From: Pedobacter panaciterrae
GTDB taxonomy: Bacteria; Bacteroidota; Bacteroidia; Sphingobacteriales; Sphingobacteriaceae
Direction of reading: 5' to 3'
NCBI RefSeq assembly: GCF_001636695.1
Contig: NZ_LGEL01000018.1
Span: forward strand, 28,357-92,356
Length of the DNA: 64,000 nt
The notes under the pieces were generated by a model. It did not search any database. It worked only from the letters and a program-made list of their open reading frames with translations, and was not told where the DNA came from. Shown piece by piece: positions 8,410 to 17,293 of the stretch (position 1 is the stretch's first letter; each line of letters opens with the position of its first letter). The position numbers were made by a program, and so were the translations under genes.

Positions 8410-9894
8410 ATGAAAAAACTGATACTATCTCTGGTGGCTACAGTAGCCATCTCAGGAACAACATACGCCCAGATTTACTCGCCTGATGCTTTAAAGTTCT
8501 CTCAATCGAATTATGGCAGTACATCCAGGTTTAAAAGTATGGGTGGAGCGCAAATTGGGGTTGGTGGAGATATGAGTTCAATTGGCGGTAACCCGGCAGG
8601 ACTTGGTCTGTTCACGAAATCTGAATTTAGTTTAACTCCCGAATTCAATAATTTCTCTGGAAATGCAAATTTTCTGAACCAAAATACAAAATCTTCAAAA
8701 GATAATTTAAACCTGAACCATATCGGTGTTGTTCTTTTTAGTCCTTCAATTAGAGTAAAAGGACAAGACACTCAAAGAGGTGTGGTTAGCTCTGTATTCG
8801 GAATAGCATACAACAGAAATAACGATTTTAGTGCTAATTTCAAATATGGAGGAACAAACCCAAATAATTCAATTGTAGATTATTTTGGTGACCTGGCAAA
8901 TTCAAATGGGCTACCAAATGGCTCTTTGCAAAAGGATGCTTATGATGGATACCTTTTAGATTATGACAAAGACAATGATCAATATTTCGCTGCAACCAGG
9001 GTACCTAACACACAAAAGAAAAGTGAAGTAAGATCCGGTTCCACATCCGAACTTACTGCATCGGGAGCTATTAATATCTCAAATCAGGTCTATATCGGAG
9101 CCAGTGTTTCATTGGTTAATGTCCGTTATATCAACGACAGCGAGTTTACCGAGTCTGGAACAATGACCGATAACTCAAAATACAACTTATCTTACAGACA
9201 AAATCAGGAGTCAAAAGGGTCAGGTTACAATGCCCGCTTAGGGATAATTGTCAGACCGGTTGACAACTTTAGAATTGGAGCAACCTTACAGTCTCCGTCA
9301 TGGATGCTTATAGAAGACAACACCTCTATAGTTTTAGACTCTAGAATTGTTGGTGGTGAGAATGCAGGAAGCCTTAATGGCATTTCTCAAAACTATCCAT
9401 TCAATTACCGTGTAAGAACCCCGTTAAAAGGATCTTTGGGTGCTAGTTATGTAGTTGCAGGTAAAGCGCTAATTTCTGCTGATGTGGATTATGTAGATTA
9501 CAGTACTATCCGTTTCTCAACCGATCAGGGACTTGATCCATCAACTATTGTAGCAGAGAACAATTCTGTGAGAGATAATTACAAACAAGCTGTTAACTTC
9601 AGAGTTGGTGCAGAGTATAAAATAGACAATTCAATTAGCTTAAGAGGCGGTTACGGTGTTAATGGCAGCGCAATACAAGGCGATGACAAAGGTCATTTTG
9701 CTACTCAGTTTTACTCGGGTGGACTTGGCTATCGCATCAACAACTATTATGTTGACGTTGCTTACCAACGTACAGAAACAAATACAGAATTGTCTCCTTA
9801 TTTACTTGGAACAAATGACAACCCTCTTGAACCGGTTGCTGACATTAAAACTTCTAGAAACAATGTGTTTTTAACCTTTGGATTGAGGTTTTAA
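8410..9894 (+). CDS. FadL/OMPP1/TodX-like outer-membrane transport protein
   Basis: Outer-membrane beta-barrel of the FadL family, which moves hydrophobic compounds across the outer membrane. A signal peptide ends at TTYAQ (about residue 21). The N-terminus carries the family's NPAG motif (IGGNPAGLGLF, about 58-68), after SMGGAQIGVGGDMSS. Alternating beta-strands follow, and the protein ends with the aromatic barrel terminus NVFLTFGLRF, typical of BAM-assembled porins. Length 494 aa is normal. The substrate is unknown; many Bacteroidota copies are annotated generically as hemin receptor without proof. Confidence 0.85.
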   Translation: MKKLILSLVATVAISGTTYAQIYSPDALKFSQSNYGSTSRFKSMGGAQIGVGGDMSSIGGNPAGLGLFTKSEFSLTPEFNNFSGNANFLNQNTKSSKDNLNLNHIGVVLFSPSIRVKGQDTQRGVVSSVFGIAYNRNNDFSANFKYGGTNPNNSIVDYFGDLANSNGLPNGSLQKDAYDGYLLDYDKDNDQYFAATRVPNTQKKSEVRSGSTSELTASGAINISNQVYIGASVSLVNVRYINDSEFTESGTMTDNSKYNLSYRQNQESKGSGYNARLGIIVRPVDNFRIGATLQSPSWMLIEDNTSIVLDSRIVGGENAGSLNGISQNYPFNYRVRTPLKGSLGASYVVAGKALISADVDYVDYSTIRFSTDQGLDPSTIVAENNSVRDNYKQAVNFRVGAEYKIDNSISLRGGYGVNGSAIQGDDKGHFATQFYSGGLGYRINNYYVDVAYQRTETNTELSPYLLGTNDNPLEPVADIKTSRNNVFLTFGLRF

Positions 9895-9920
9895 AAGTTA
9901 GTATAATAGCCATTCTTCCT

Positions 9921-10009
9921 CGTCATCTCGACGATAGGAGAGATCTCTTGGTAGAGAACTAGCCGCAAATTGGCATAATCAAGAGATCTCTCCTATCGTC
10001 GAGATGACG
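9921..10009. repeat. Dispersed palindromic element, long-loop copy
   Basis: Two perfect 30-nt arms (9921-9950 and 9980-10009) starting CGTCATCTCGACGATAGGAG enclose a 29-nt loop containing GCAAATTGGCATAATC, also found in other copies. It sits between convergent porin and ubiD genes. Beyond it, 10029-10075 holds four spaced AACGACT-like units; the remainder of 9895-10132 shows nothing else. Confidence 0.93.
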
Positions 10010-10132
10010 AAAGTACCCCCTATAAAATAAACGACTTTCTAACGACCCTTGAACGACTCTGAACGACTATTCTCTATTAAAACTCAGTTTTTACCCTCAA
10101 TACTGACGTATATCAATCTCTTTTCTACTAAA

Positions 10133-11962
10133 CTAGATCACTCCAAATAAAGAAGCGCCCTTCTTGCCCAACTGGTCTACTTTTTCTTCTATTTCGGGTA
10201 CTTTCAATAATTCAGGTGCGTGGTGTGGTTTTTTACGTGCATCAATGATCACTGACCCATTACAGCCCCAGTGCTTATCCTCAATAAATTCCGAAATACC
10301 ATGAATATCAGTTGCAGGATTACTACGTGTAAAAGTTACCCATACCAGATTGTTTATGTTCTGAGCTGTAAATTCAGCATCATCACAAAGCACAATTAAC
10401 GGCACTCCACTTAAATCCCTACCCTTTAAAGCAGATTCTAATAGCGAGACCTCTTCTTTTGCCGCTCTGGCGCTAGTATAAGCCGGAAGCTGCAAAGCCA
10501 TTACACCTGGAATAGCAAGCTTAACTGCACTAAAATCAGACGGCATTACAAAACCTAGTTCAGTAGCGAGCACTCTCTTCTTCTCCCCTGCTGCTGCAAA
10601 CACTACTTTAGAGCCACTGTTTAATCCCTCGCCACTATAATCTAAGGTGTCGATAGTTGTTTTGGTATGGAAATGCAGATCCCTTGTAAGATCAATACGT
10701 TCCAATACGTGCTGTATGAAATCAGAAAGATCATGAGTATCTAACTGTTCATTGTCTTCCCTGGCAGCAATAAACAAGTACTTAGCTAAACTTAACTGAT
10801 TCTTACCAAGAATATGATTTGCAATAGTTAGTATTTCCTGAGGCCTCCTTTCTTTAAGATATGGTGTATAACGCTCACTACCGATGGCAAATAATAAAGG
10901 GTGTACTCCGGCCGCATCTACTGCATTTACTTCTTTTAATCCATGTATTTCTTTAGGTAAAGCCGATCCGGCAATCTCGTGGATCAGGGCACCAAAACTA
11001 GTATCCTCTTGTGGTGGTCTGCCTACCACAGTAAACGACCATATCGCATCGTTTCGATGATAAACATTATGCACCTTCATTAAAGGAAACGGATGTGTAA
11101 GGCTATAATAACCAAGATGGTCACCAAATGGCCCTTCAGGTTTATTTTCTTGTGGATAAACAGTACCGGTTATCACAAAATCAGCATCTGCTGAAATGCA
11201 AAATCCTTCATCGTCATAAAAATACCTGAACCTCCTGTTACCTAAAGCCCCTGCGAAAGTCATTTCCGAAAGTCCTTCGGGTAATGGCATTACCGCAGCC
11301 AGCGGATGAGAAGGCGGCCCGCCAACAAAAATACTCACCTTTAAAGGCTGTCCCTTTGCATTAGCTTTTGATTGATGAACTCCTATACCTCTATGTATTT
11401 GATAATGTAATCCTATTTCTTTGTTGGTTACATAATCGTTACCTGCCAGTTGTATTCTGTACATCCCTAGATTGGCGTTCAGAACTCCCGGTTTGTCAAT
11501 ATCTTCAGTATAGACCTGAGGCATGGTAATAAAAGGTCCTCCGTCCATTGACCAGTTTACAATTTGAGGCAACTCGCTAATGGTAGTTTTACTAAAGCTG
11601 GATTTAAACAGACTTTGCTTTAAAGGAAGTGCTGTTAATGCTGTAAAAGCGATACCAGGTAATTTGAAAGGATTTTTCAATGCTTTAACAGGGTCTGACC
11701 TGAGATTTACCAGCTGTTCAACCTTAGGCAAGCTATCGCGAAACATAAATTTAGAACGCTCCAATGTTCCAAACAGATTAGAAACTGCGGGGAACTTACT
11801 TCCTTTAACTTTTTCGAAGTACAATGCAGGACCCTGTTGCTCATATACCCTAAGGTGTATTGCAGCCATTTCAAGATAAGGATCAACCTCTTCTTTTATC
11901 CTAATTAAATGCCCATGCTTTTCCAGATCGGCAACGCAGTCTGCTAAACTTTTATATCCCAT
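10133..11962 (-). CDS. UbiD family decarboxylase (menaquinone, futalosine route candidate)
   Basis: Prenylated-FMN-dependent decarboxylase. The family core is visible at about residues 190-300: HRGIGVHQ, FVGGPPSHPLAAVMPLPEG, and the ENKPEGPFGDHLGYYS stretch that supplies catalytic Glu/Arg-type residues. C-terminal KKGASLFGVI is usual. At 609 aa it is the longer Bacteroidota form. Its cofactor maker UbiX is at 39298 and MqnC at 57008, so the likely role is a late decarboxylation in menaquinone synthesis (MqnL-type); ubiquinone synthesis is not expected in this phylum. It is a single minus-strand gene flanked by two palindromic elements. Confidence 0.88.
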   Translation of the reverse strand: MGYKSLADCVADLEKHGHLIRIKEEVDPYLEMAAIHLRVYEQQGPALYFEKVKGSKFPAVSNLFGTLERSKFMFRDSLPKVEQLVNLRSDPVKALKNPFKLPGIAFTALTALPLKQSLFKSSFSKTTISELPQIVNWSMDGGPFITMPQVYTEDIDKPGVLNANLGMYRIQLAGNDYVTNKEIGLHYQIHRGIGVHQSKANAKGQPLKVSIFVGGPPSHPLAAVMPLPEGLSEMTFAGALGNRRFRYFYDDEGFCISADADFVITGTVYPQENKPEGPFGDHLGYYSLTHPFPLMKVHNVYHRNDAIWSFTVVGRPPQEDTSFGALIHEIAGSALPKEIHGLKEVNAVDAAGVHPLLFAIGSERYTPYLKERRPQEILTIANHILGKNQLSLAKYLFIAAREDNEQLDTHDLSDFIQHVLERIDLTRDLHFHTKTTIDTLDYSGEGLNSGSKVVFAAAGEKKRVLATELGFVMPSDFSAVKLAIPGVMALQLPAYTSARAAKEEVSLLESALKGRDLSGVPLIVLCDDAEFTAQNINNLVWVTFTRSNPATDIHGISEFIEDKHWGCNGSVIIDARKKPHHAPELLKVPEIEEKVDQLGKKGASLFGVI

Positions 11963-12079
11963 TACACGCCAAAGATATTAAAGAACTTGATATAAAACAC
12001 GTAATGCTGAGCCCCTAACAGCAGAAAGGCCCAAAAAGATGATAATAAGAATCTTGTATGATAATGGTATAATATAAGT

Positions 12080-12173
12080 CGTCATCTATACGATAGGAGA
12101 GATCTCTTGATAACGAAGTAGCCTTGAAGCAAACCGGCATAACCAAGTGATCTCTCCTATCGTCGAGATGACG
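12080..12173. repeat. Dispersed palindromic element, slightly mutated copy
   Basis: Arms 12080-12109 and 12144-12173 match apart from a few changes (CTATACG in the left arm, AAGTGATC in the right). The loop carries AGCAAACCGGCATAACC, homologous to the loop of the 9921 copy. It lies between two minus-strand genes, after the dps stop. Confidence 0.9.
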
Positions 12174-12213
12174 ACCTTTTTAAGGCGACGCCTATATATT
12201 ATATATATTATAC

Positions 12214-12693
12214 TTACTTTTTGCCCGCAAATGAACGAAGCATCCAGGTATTTTTCTCTTTAAACTGCATAAATCTGTTTACCATATCATTAGAACCGTC
12301 ATCACCGGCTTTATTGGTTGCTTCAAGCAGATCGCGTTCTATCTCAATTAGTTTAGCCATATCATCCAGAATGGCATCAACCATATCCAGATCCTTTAAC
12401 CCTATCGTATCAATTTCTTTTATTGTAGATTCTTTAATGTAATCAGCAAAACGACTATGAGGTGGCTTACCAAGGGTTAAAACACGCTCGGCAATTTCAT
12501 CAATTGTAAGCTGTGCATTGGTATATAATTCTTCAAACTTAATGTGCAGTGTAAAAAAATTCTGACCTTTAATATTCCAGTGGCACCCTCTTAATTTCTG
12601 ATAATGAACGTGGTAGTTTGCTAAGTAGTCATTAAGCATATCTACAACAGGTTTTACTTTCTTTTCATTTAAACTGATTTCTTTTGCGTCCAT
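12214..12693 (-). CDS. dps: Dps family ferritin-like DNA-protection protein
   Basis: Twelve-subunit mini-ferritin that oxidises Fe(II) with peroxide and stores iron, protecting DNA in starvation and oxidative stress. The Dps signature is present: H38 in CHWNIKGQNFFTLHIKFEELY, H50, and D65/E69 in LTIDEIAERVLTLG, which build the inter-subunit ferroxidase site. Length of 159 aa is standard. The N-terminal tail has only a few lysines, so direct DNA binding is uncertain. It stands alone on the minus strand, with a palindromic element downstream and about 180 bp of AT-rich DNA upstream that could hold shared divergent promoters. Confidence 0.93.
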   Translation of the reverse strand: MDAKEISLNEKKVKPVVDMLNDYLANYHVHYQKLRGCHWNIKGQNFFTLHIKFEELYTNAQLTIDEIAERVLTLGKPPHSRFADYIKESTIKEIDTIGLKDLDMVDAILDDMAKLIEIERDLLEATNKAGDDGSNDMVNRFMQFKEKNTWMLRSFAGKK

Positions 12694-12873
12694 AGTATTT
12701 ATTTTTTTATTTTGTCACCCTTATAGGAATTGAAAATATAACAATGCCTAATTAAAATGGTTTGAAAAATGTTCACAACATACAATAGTAAATCATAAGA
12801 AACGTTTATAGTATCAATTCAGGGGTTATTTTTATTATTCGTATAATTGCGAAATTACTTTATCAGAAAATTA

Positions 12874-14061
12874 ATGTATAAATATTATATAGTATCATTC
12901 TTTGCCGTACTTCTTAATTTAACAGCTGCCAAAGCAACCACCAGAGATTCAATCGGTGTTGAAAATTATAATGGTAAGAAATTGATCGTCCACAAGGTTG
13001 TCGCAAAAGACACCTACTATTCAATAGGAAGAAGATACAATGTTGTTCCTAAATACATCATGACATTTAACGACAACAAGTACCTTCAAATTGGTGTCAT
13101 CATTAAAGTACCTACAGAAATACCTTTTGCAGCTAACACCAGTATTACCACGAGCACAAAAGAAACATCAACTCAAGCCGTTACAGATACACCTGCCGAA
13201 CCCAATCTTGTAGAGCATGCGGTACAGAAAAAAGAGAATCTTAATATGCTGGCCGAAAAATACGGCACTACAGTAAACGAAATAAAAAGAGTTAATAACC
13301 TTCGGTCTATAAACTTACAAATTGGTCAGGTACTAAAAATTCCTGCTACCAAATCGCCTGATGGGACACCTTTAGAAACAGTAGATCCTGAAAAGATCAA
13401 CACTCCTCCTGTAGAAAGTACTGCAAAAGATCCAGTGGCCATTGGGGTAAAAAAGGACACTGTCAAATCTACACCAATTAAGCCAGACACAGCAAAGCCC
13501 GATTCGGCCAAACAAGATAACGAACCATTATTGGTACACACCGTTGCTTCAAATGAAACAATGTACTCTATTGCAACCAGGTACAAGTTAACAATGGACC
13601 AATTAAAGGCTAAAAACAACCTGACAGATAATTCTTTAAGTGTTGGTCAAAAATTATTAATTAGAGGTCAGTACCCGGTAGCTCCTGTACACCCAGAGCA
13701 TACGGCAAATACCGACACCCTTAATTCTATTAAAGATCCATCGTTAAAATATGCTGCAAGCAGATATGGATTAAACCAGATCGAGGAAAAAGGAACAGCT
13801 GTATGGATTACAGATAGCGATCTTGATCCAAGCAAAATGCTGGTTTTACACCGTACAGCTCCAATTGGTACAGTAATGAAAATTACTAACCCTATGAGTA
13901 ACAGGTCCGCCTTCGCAAAAGTTGTTGGTAAATTTTCTGAAAATGAGTCTACAAAAGATGTTATAATTGTAATGACTAAAGCAGTTGCTACGGCACTAGG
14001 CGCTTTAGACAAAAGATTTTATTGCAATTTAACATACGGCGGACAAGAGAATGAACAATAA
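12874..14061 (+). CDS. Exported protein with three LysM domains and a C-terminal double-psi-like domain
   Basis: Periplasmic or envelope protein likely to bind peptidoglycan. The ATG at 12874 gives the signal peptide MYKYYIVSFFAVLLNLTAAKA; the TTG-extended ORF lacks this logic. Three LysM repeats are visible: HKVVAKDTYYSIGRRYNVV (about residue 38), HAVQKKENLNMLAEKYGTT (about 112) and HTVASNETMYSIATRYKLT (about 220), each ending in G-x-x-(I/L)-x-(I/V)-P-like strands. Thr/Pro/Lys-rich linkers separate them. The last 110 residues (from YAASRYGLNQIEEKG) look like an RlpA-type double-psi barrel, though without a clear catalytic Asp/His pair. Its end overlaps the uridine kinase start by 11 bp. Confidence 0.85.
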   Translation: MYKYYIVSFFAVLLNLTAAKATTRDSIGVENYNGKKLIVHKVVAKDTYYSIGRRYNVVPKYIMTFNDNKYLQIGVIIKVPTEIPFAANTSITTSTKETSTQAVTDTPAEPNLVEHAVQKKENLNMLAEKYGTTVNEIKRVNNLRSINLQIGQVLKIPATKSPDGTPLETVDPEKINTPPVESTAKDPVAIGVKKDTVKSTPIKPDTAKPDSAKQDNEPLLVHTVASNETMYSIATRYKLTMDQLKAKNNLTDNSLSVGQKLLIRGQYPVAPVHPEHTANTDTLNSIKDPSLKYAASRYGLNQIEEKGTAVWITDSDLDPSKMLVLHRTAPIGTVMKITNPMSNRSAFAKVVGKFSENESTKDVIIVMTKAVATALGALDKRFYCNLTYGGQENEQ

Positions 14062-14704
14062 TAAGCCCTTTATTATCGGTATTGCGGGTGGTAGTGGATC
14101 CGGTAAAACCTTCTTTTTGAACTGTTTTCTGCATCATTTCAAAAATGATGAGGTAACATTGATTTCACAGGATGATTATTACATCCCGGCAGGTGAAATG
14201 ACTCAGGAAGAGAATAAATTATACAATTTTGACTTGCCATCAACCATCGATGACCAGCAGTTTCTGCTTGATATTAAGAAACTCCTGAAAGGGGAAGTTG
14301 TTTATAAAAAGGAATACAACTTCAACAACCCATTAGCAATAACCAAGATACTGGAAATTAACCCTGCACCAATTATTATTGTTGAGGGACTTTTTATCCT
14401 GCATTTTAAAGGAATTGCGGAACTTCTTGATCATAGAATTTTTGTTGACGCAGATGACGCTGTAGCGTTGGATCGTAGAATTAAACGTGACGGTATGGAA
14501 CGCGGATACCCCGAAGAAGATGTACTTTATAAATGGCATAATCACGTGGTTCCTGCCTATAAAGAGTTCTTACTTCCTTATAAAGACGAATGCGATCAGA
14601 TTATCATCAACAATCATGATACACCGGATGATATCATCAAAATAACAGAAGAGATATCAGTAGATCTGAAAGTAAAATATTGTAAACATAAACAGGCTGA
14701 ATAA
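14051..14704 (+). CDS. Uridine kinase-like P-loop kinase
   Basis: Phosphorylates uridine/cytidine (pyrimidine salvage) in the cytoplasm, by family. Walker A GGSGSGKT lies at residues 14-21. SQDDYYIP (about 39) and the NFDLPSTID stretch (about 59) are the uridine-kinase nucleoside-binding elements, and VEGLFILH (about 114) corresponds to the Walker B strand. RRIKRDGMERGYPEEDV is the usual lid region. Length 217 aa is typical. Translational coupling with the LysM gene (11-bp overlap) is odd for such different roles. A strong bidirectional terminator overlaps the stop codon. Confidence 0.87.
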   Translation: MNNNKPFIIGIAGGSGSGKTFFLNCFLHHFKNDEVTLISQDDYYIPAGEMTQEENKLYNFDLPSTIDDQQFLLDIKKLLKGEVVYKKEYNFNNPLAITKILEINPAPIIIVEGLFILHFKGIAELLDHRIFVDADDAVALDRRIKRDGMERGYPEEDVLYKWHNHVVPAYKEFLLPYKDECDQIIINNHDTPDDIIKITEEISVDLKVKYCKHKQAE

Positions 14705-14718
14705 GCCTGTTTATGTTT
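14684..14718. terminator. Bidirectional terminator between convergent genes
   Basis: A 15-bp perfect stem (AAACATAAACAGGCT / AGCCTGTTTATGTTT) with a 5-nt loop spans the uridine kinase stop codon. It ends 12 bp before the scoB stop, and the A/T-rich stem ends allow function in both directions. Confidence 0.8.
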
Positions 14719-14730
14719 ACTAAAATAAGA

Positions 14731-15390
14731 TTAATCGATAATCATTTCAGGCGCATTATCATCAGCAAAAAGTTTACCTGCAGTAGCTTGTCTGATGTAA
14801 TCAACACTAACGCCTGGTGCCCTTTCAACCAATTTAAAACCACCTTCTGGCAATATATCAAGTACAGCTAATTCTGTTACCACTTTTCTTATGCAGCTTA
14901 CACCAGTAAGGGGTAAAGAGCATTTCGGCAACAATTTACTTTCACCAGCTTTATTTACGTGTTGCATAGCAACAATAATATTCTTTGCAGAGGCAACAAG
15001 ATCCATGGCCCCTCCCATTCCTTTTACCATTTTACCTGGTATTTTCCAGTTGGCTATATCGCCATTTTCTGACACCTCCATGGCTCCTAAAATCGTCAGG
15101 TCAATCTTCTGACTTCTGATCATTCCAAAGCTCATCGCAGAATCGAATATAGATGATCCGGGTAAAGTAGTAATGGTTTGCTTACCCGCATTAATCAAAT
15201 CTGCATCTTCTTCACCTTCAAAGGGAAAAGGTCCCATGCCCAGCAAACCATTTTCGGATTGAAGTACCACATTAATTCCTTCAGGTATAAAATTAGCTAC
15301 CAGCGTAGGAATACCAATTCCTAAATTCACATAGTAACCGTCCTTTATCTCTTTTGCGATACGTTTCGCAATACCATTCTTATCGAGCAT
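14731..15390 (-). CDS. scoB: 3-oxoacid CoA-transferase subunit B
   Basis: Beta subunit of a succinyl-CoA:3-ketoacid (or acetate:acetoacetate-type) CoA-transferase, moving CoA between acids in ketone-body or branched-chain catabolism. The catalytic glutamate lies in LQSENGLLGMGP (about residue 44), followed by the LINAGKQTITTLPG stretch; GKMVKGMGGAMDLV is the usual subunit B loop. 219 aa is typical. It follows scoA by 17 bp on the same strand, so the two make the heteromer from one transcript. Donor acid cannot be told from sequence. Confidence 0.92.
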   Translation of the reverse strand: MLDKNGIAKRIAKEIKDGYYVNLGIGIPTLVANFIPEGINVVLQSENGLLGMGPFPFEGEEDADLINAGKQTITTLPGSSIFDSAMSFGMIRSQKIDLTILGAMEVSENGDIANWKIPGKMVKGMGGAMDLVASAKNIIVAMQHVNKAGESKLLPKCSLPLTGVSCIRKVVTELAVLDILPEGGFKLVERAPGVSVDYIRQATAGKLFADDNAPEMIID

Positions 15391-15407
15391 ATAAATATAT
15401 TATAGAA

Positions 15408-16109
15408 TTAATTTCTTGGTCTAACTGTGCGTTGTTCTATTCTTTTCTCATAGTTAGCACCCTGAAAAATACGGTGCACATAAACACCAGGGGTATGAAT
15501 ATGATCAGGATCTAGTACTCCCGGCTCTACAAGTTCTTCCACTTCAGCAATAGTAATTTTTCCGGCCATAGCCATTACGGGGTTAAAATTCCGACTGGTA
15601 GATCTAAAGATCAGATTCCCTGCAGTATCGCCTTTCCAGGCTTTTACCAAAGCAAAATCAGCATCAAAAGCATACTCCATCAGGTAATCTTTACCATTAA
15701 AGTTTCTGGTTTCCTTACCTTCGGCAACTTCGGTTCCTACACCTGCAGGTGTAAATATAGCAGGCATACCATAACCGGCTGCCATACACCTTGTAGCTAA
15801 GGTACCTTGAGGAATCAGCTCCACTTCCAGCTCACCACTCAGTAGCTGACGTTCAAATTCTGCATTTTCCCCAACATAAGATGAGATCATCTTTTTGACC
15901 TGGTGCTGTTGCAACATCAAGCCAATACCAAAGTCATCAACGCCGGCATTATTTGAGATACAGGTTAACTCTTTAACCCCTTTTCTTACCAGCGCAGCAA
16001 TACAATTTTCGGGTATTCCACACAAACCAAAGCCTCCAAGCATTAAAGTACTACCGTTTTTTATGTCACTGATGGCTTCATCAGCACCTGCTACTACTTT
16101 GTTTATCAT
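15408..16109 (-). CDS. scoA: 3-oxoacid CoA-transferase subunit A
   Basis: Alpha subunit of the same CoA-transferase. It begins with [20 protein letters not shown] and the glycine-rich [19 protein letters not shown] (about residues 20-40). [17 protein letters not shown] and [28 protein letters not shown] are characteristic of the ScoA/AtoD family. 233 aa is normal. It is first gene of the scoA-scoB unit. The sugar dehydrogenase stop lies about 50 bp from its start, on the same strand, leaving room for a separate promoter. Confidence 0.92.
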   Translation of the reverse strand: MINKVVAGADEAISDIKNGSTLMLGGFGLCGIPENCIAALVRKGVKELTCISNNAGVDDFGIGLMLQQHQVKKMISSYVGENAEFERQLLSGELEVELIPQGTLATRCMAAGYGMPAIFTPAGVGTEVAEGKETRNFNGKDYLMEYAFDADFALVKAWKGDTAGNLIFRSTSRNFNPVMAMAGKITIAEVEELVEPGVLDPDHIHTPGVYVHRIFQGANYEKRIEQRTVRPRN

Positions 16110-16158
16110 ACTAAAAGTTTTGTTACTAAATTATAGTATAAATTATGTTAGAACCAAA

Positions 16159-17247
16159 CTATTTCGTTATTTCTATAATTTTATCATCACTGCCATTACT
16201 ACTTCCAATATATATCTTCCCATCAGGGCTTGTACATATTGCCCTAAGCCTTCCGTACTCATTTACAAGATAATCCTTACTGGTATCTATCTTATCACCG
16301 GTCTCATTAAGTTTTAACTGAGTCAATTTAGAAGCCTTTAAGCTAACCAGCAACAAAGAATTTTTCCATTCAGGGATAAGATCTCCATTGTAATAAGTTA
16401 AGCCACTGGTGGCTATAGTGGGTGTCCATGCCTGAATAGGTTCTACCACATTATTCGCAGTACAAAATGCTTTTTCAGACTCCTTATCACAATAGCCCTC
16501 AACCTTTGGCCAACCGTAGTTTCGCCCCTTCAGAATAATGTTTACTTCATCATCGTTATTAGGGCCATGTTCCGATTCGTATAATTTACCATTTGCAAAT
16601 ACTAAGCCTTGTGGGTTTCTATGGCCCAAACTCCATACCCTGCTACCCGCAACCGGATTATCGGCAGGTATAGTACCATCAAGATTTACCCTGAGTATTT
16701 TGCCCGACAAAGAATTCATGTTTTGTGCATTGTCGGCCTCACTTGCATCGCCGGTAGTAATCAGGAGTTTTTTATCTGCCGTAATCAGCAGCCTGGAGCC
16801 ATTATGTATAGATGCTGCCGGAATTTGATCAAGAATAATCGTAGGCGAATTCAGCGTACCATTTGAGTAGGTAAACCTAACTACCTTTCCCTGATAATTT
16901 GAACCATAATCGTAAACTACATAAACCCATGGGTTAGTTTCAAACTCGGGATTTATGACCATACCCAATAAACCACCTTCACCTTTTGATACCACTTCGG
17001 TAATGGTATGAAGAGCCGTTACAGCACCTGTCTCCGGGTTTATCCTGCTAATCTTACCTGAGCGTTCTGTAATCCACAGTTGCTTATCAGGACCATACGC
17101 TATTTCCCAAACGTGCGACAGCCCTTTGGCTAAAACCTTAGTTTTAATGTCAACATCACCAGGGTTTTGTGAATCTCCGGATTTGTTTTTCTTACAGGAA
17201 GACACACTCATAAGGAGCGCACACAGACTTACAACTAATAACTTCAT
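16159..17247 (-). CDS. PQQ-dependent (glucose/sorbosone) sugar dehydrogenase-like lipoprotein
   Basis: Six-bladed beta-propeller of the soluble glucose/L-sorbosone dehydrogenase family, which oxidises sugars using PQQ. The signal MKLLVVSLCALLMSVSSC has a lipobox (SVSSC), so it is anchored in an envelope membrane. Family landmarks are SHVWEIAYGPDKQLWITERSG (about residue 45), GEGGLLGMVINP (about 90), a WSLGHRNPQGLVF block (about 205), ESEHGPNNDDEVN (about 228) and YYNGDLIPEWKN (about 285). No PQQ synthesis genes are in view; in many Bacteroidota the cofactor may be scavenged or the protein may do something else. Length 362 aa. Confidence 0.85.
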   Translation of the reverse strand: MKLLVVSLCALLMSVSSCKKNKSGDSQNPGDVDIKTKVLAKGLSHVWEIAYGPDKQLWITERSGKISRINPETGAVTALHTITEVVSKGEGGLLGMVINPEFETNPWVYVVYDYGSNYQGKVVRFTYSNGTLNSPTIILDQIPAASIHNGSRLLITADKKLLITTGDASEADNAQNMNSLSGKILRVNLDGTIPADNPVAGSRVWSLGHRNPQGLVFANGKLYESEHGPNNDDEVNIILKGRNYGWPKVEGYCDKESEKAFCTANNVVEPIQAWTPTIATSGLTYYNGDLIPEWKNSLLLVSLKASKLTQLKLNETGDKIDTSKDYLVNEYGRLRAICTSPDGKIYIGSSNGSDDKIIEITK

Positions 17248-17293
17248 AAGATGTCTTTTTCATTTAAAACATCCTAAATCTAAATAAGTTTAT

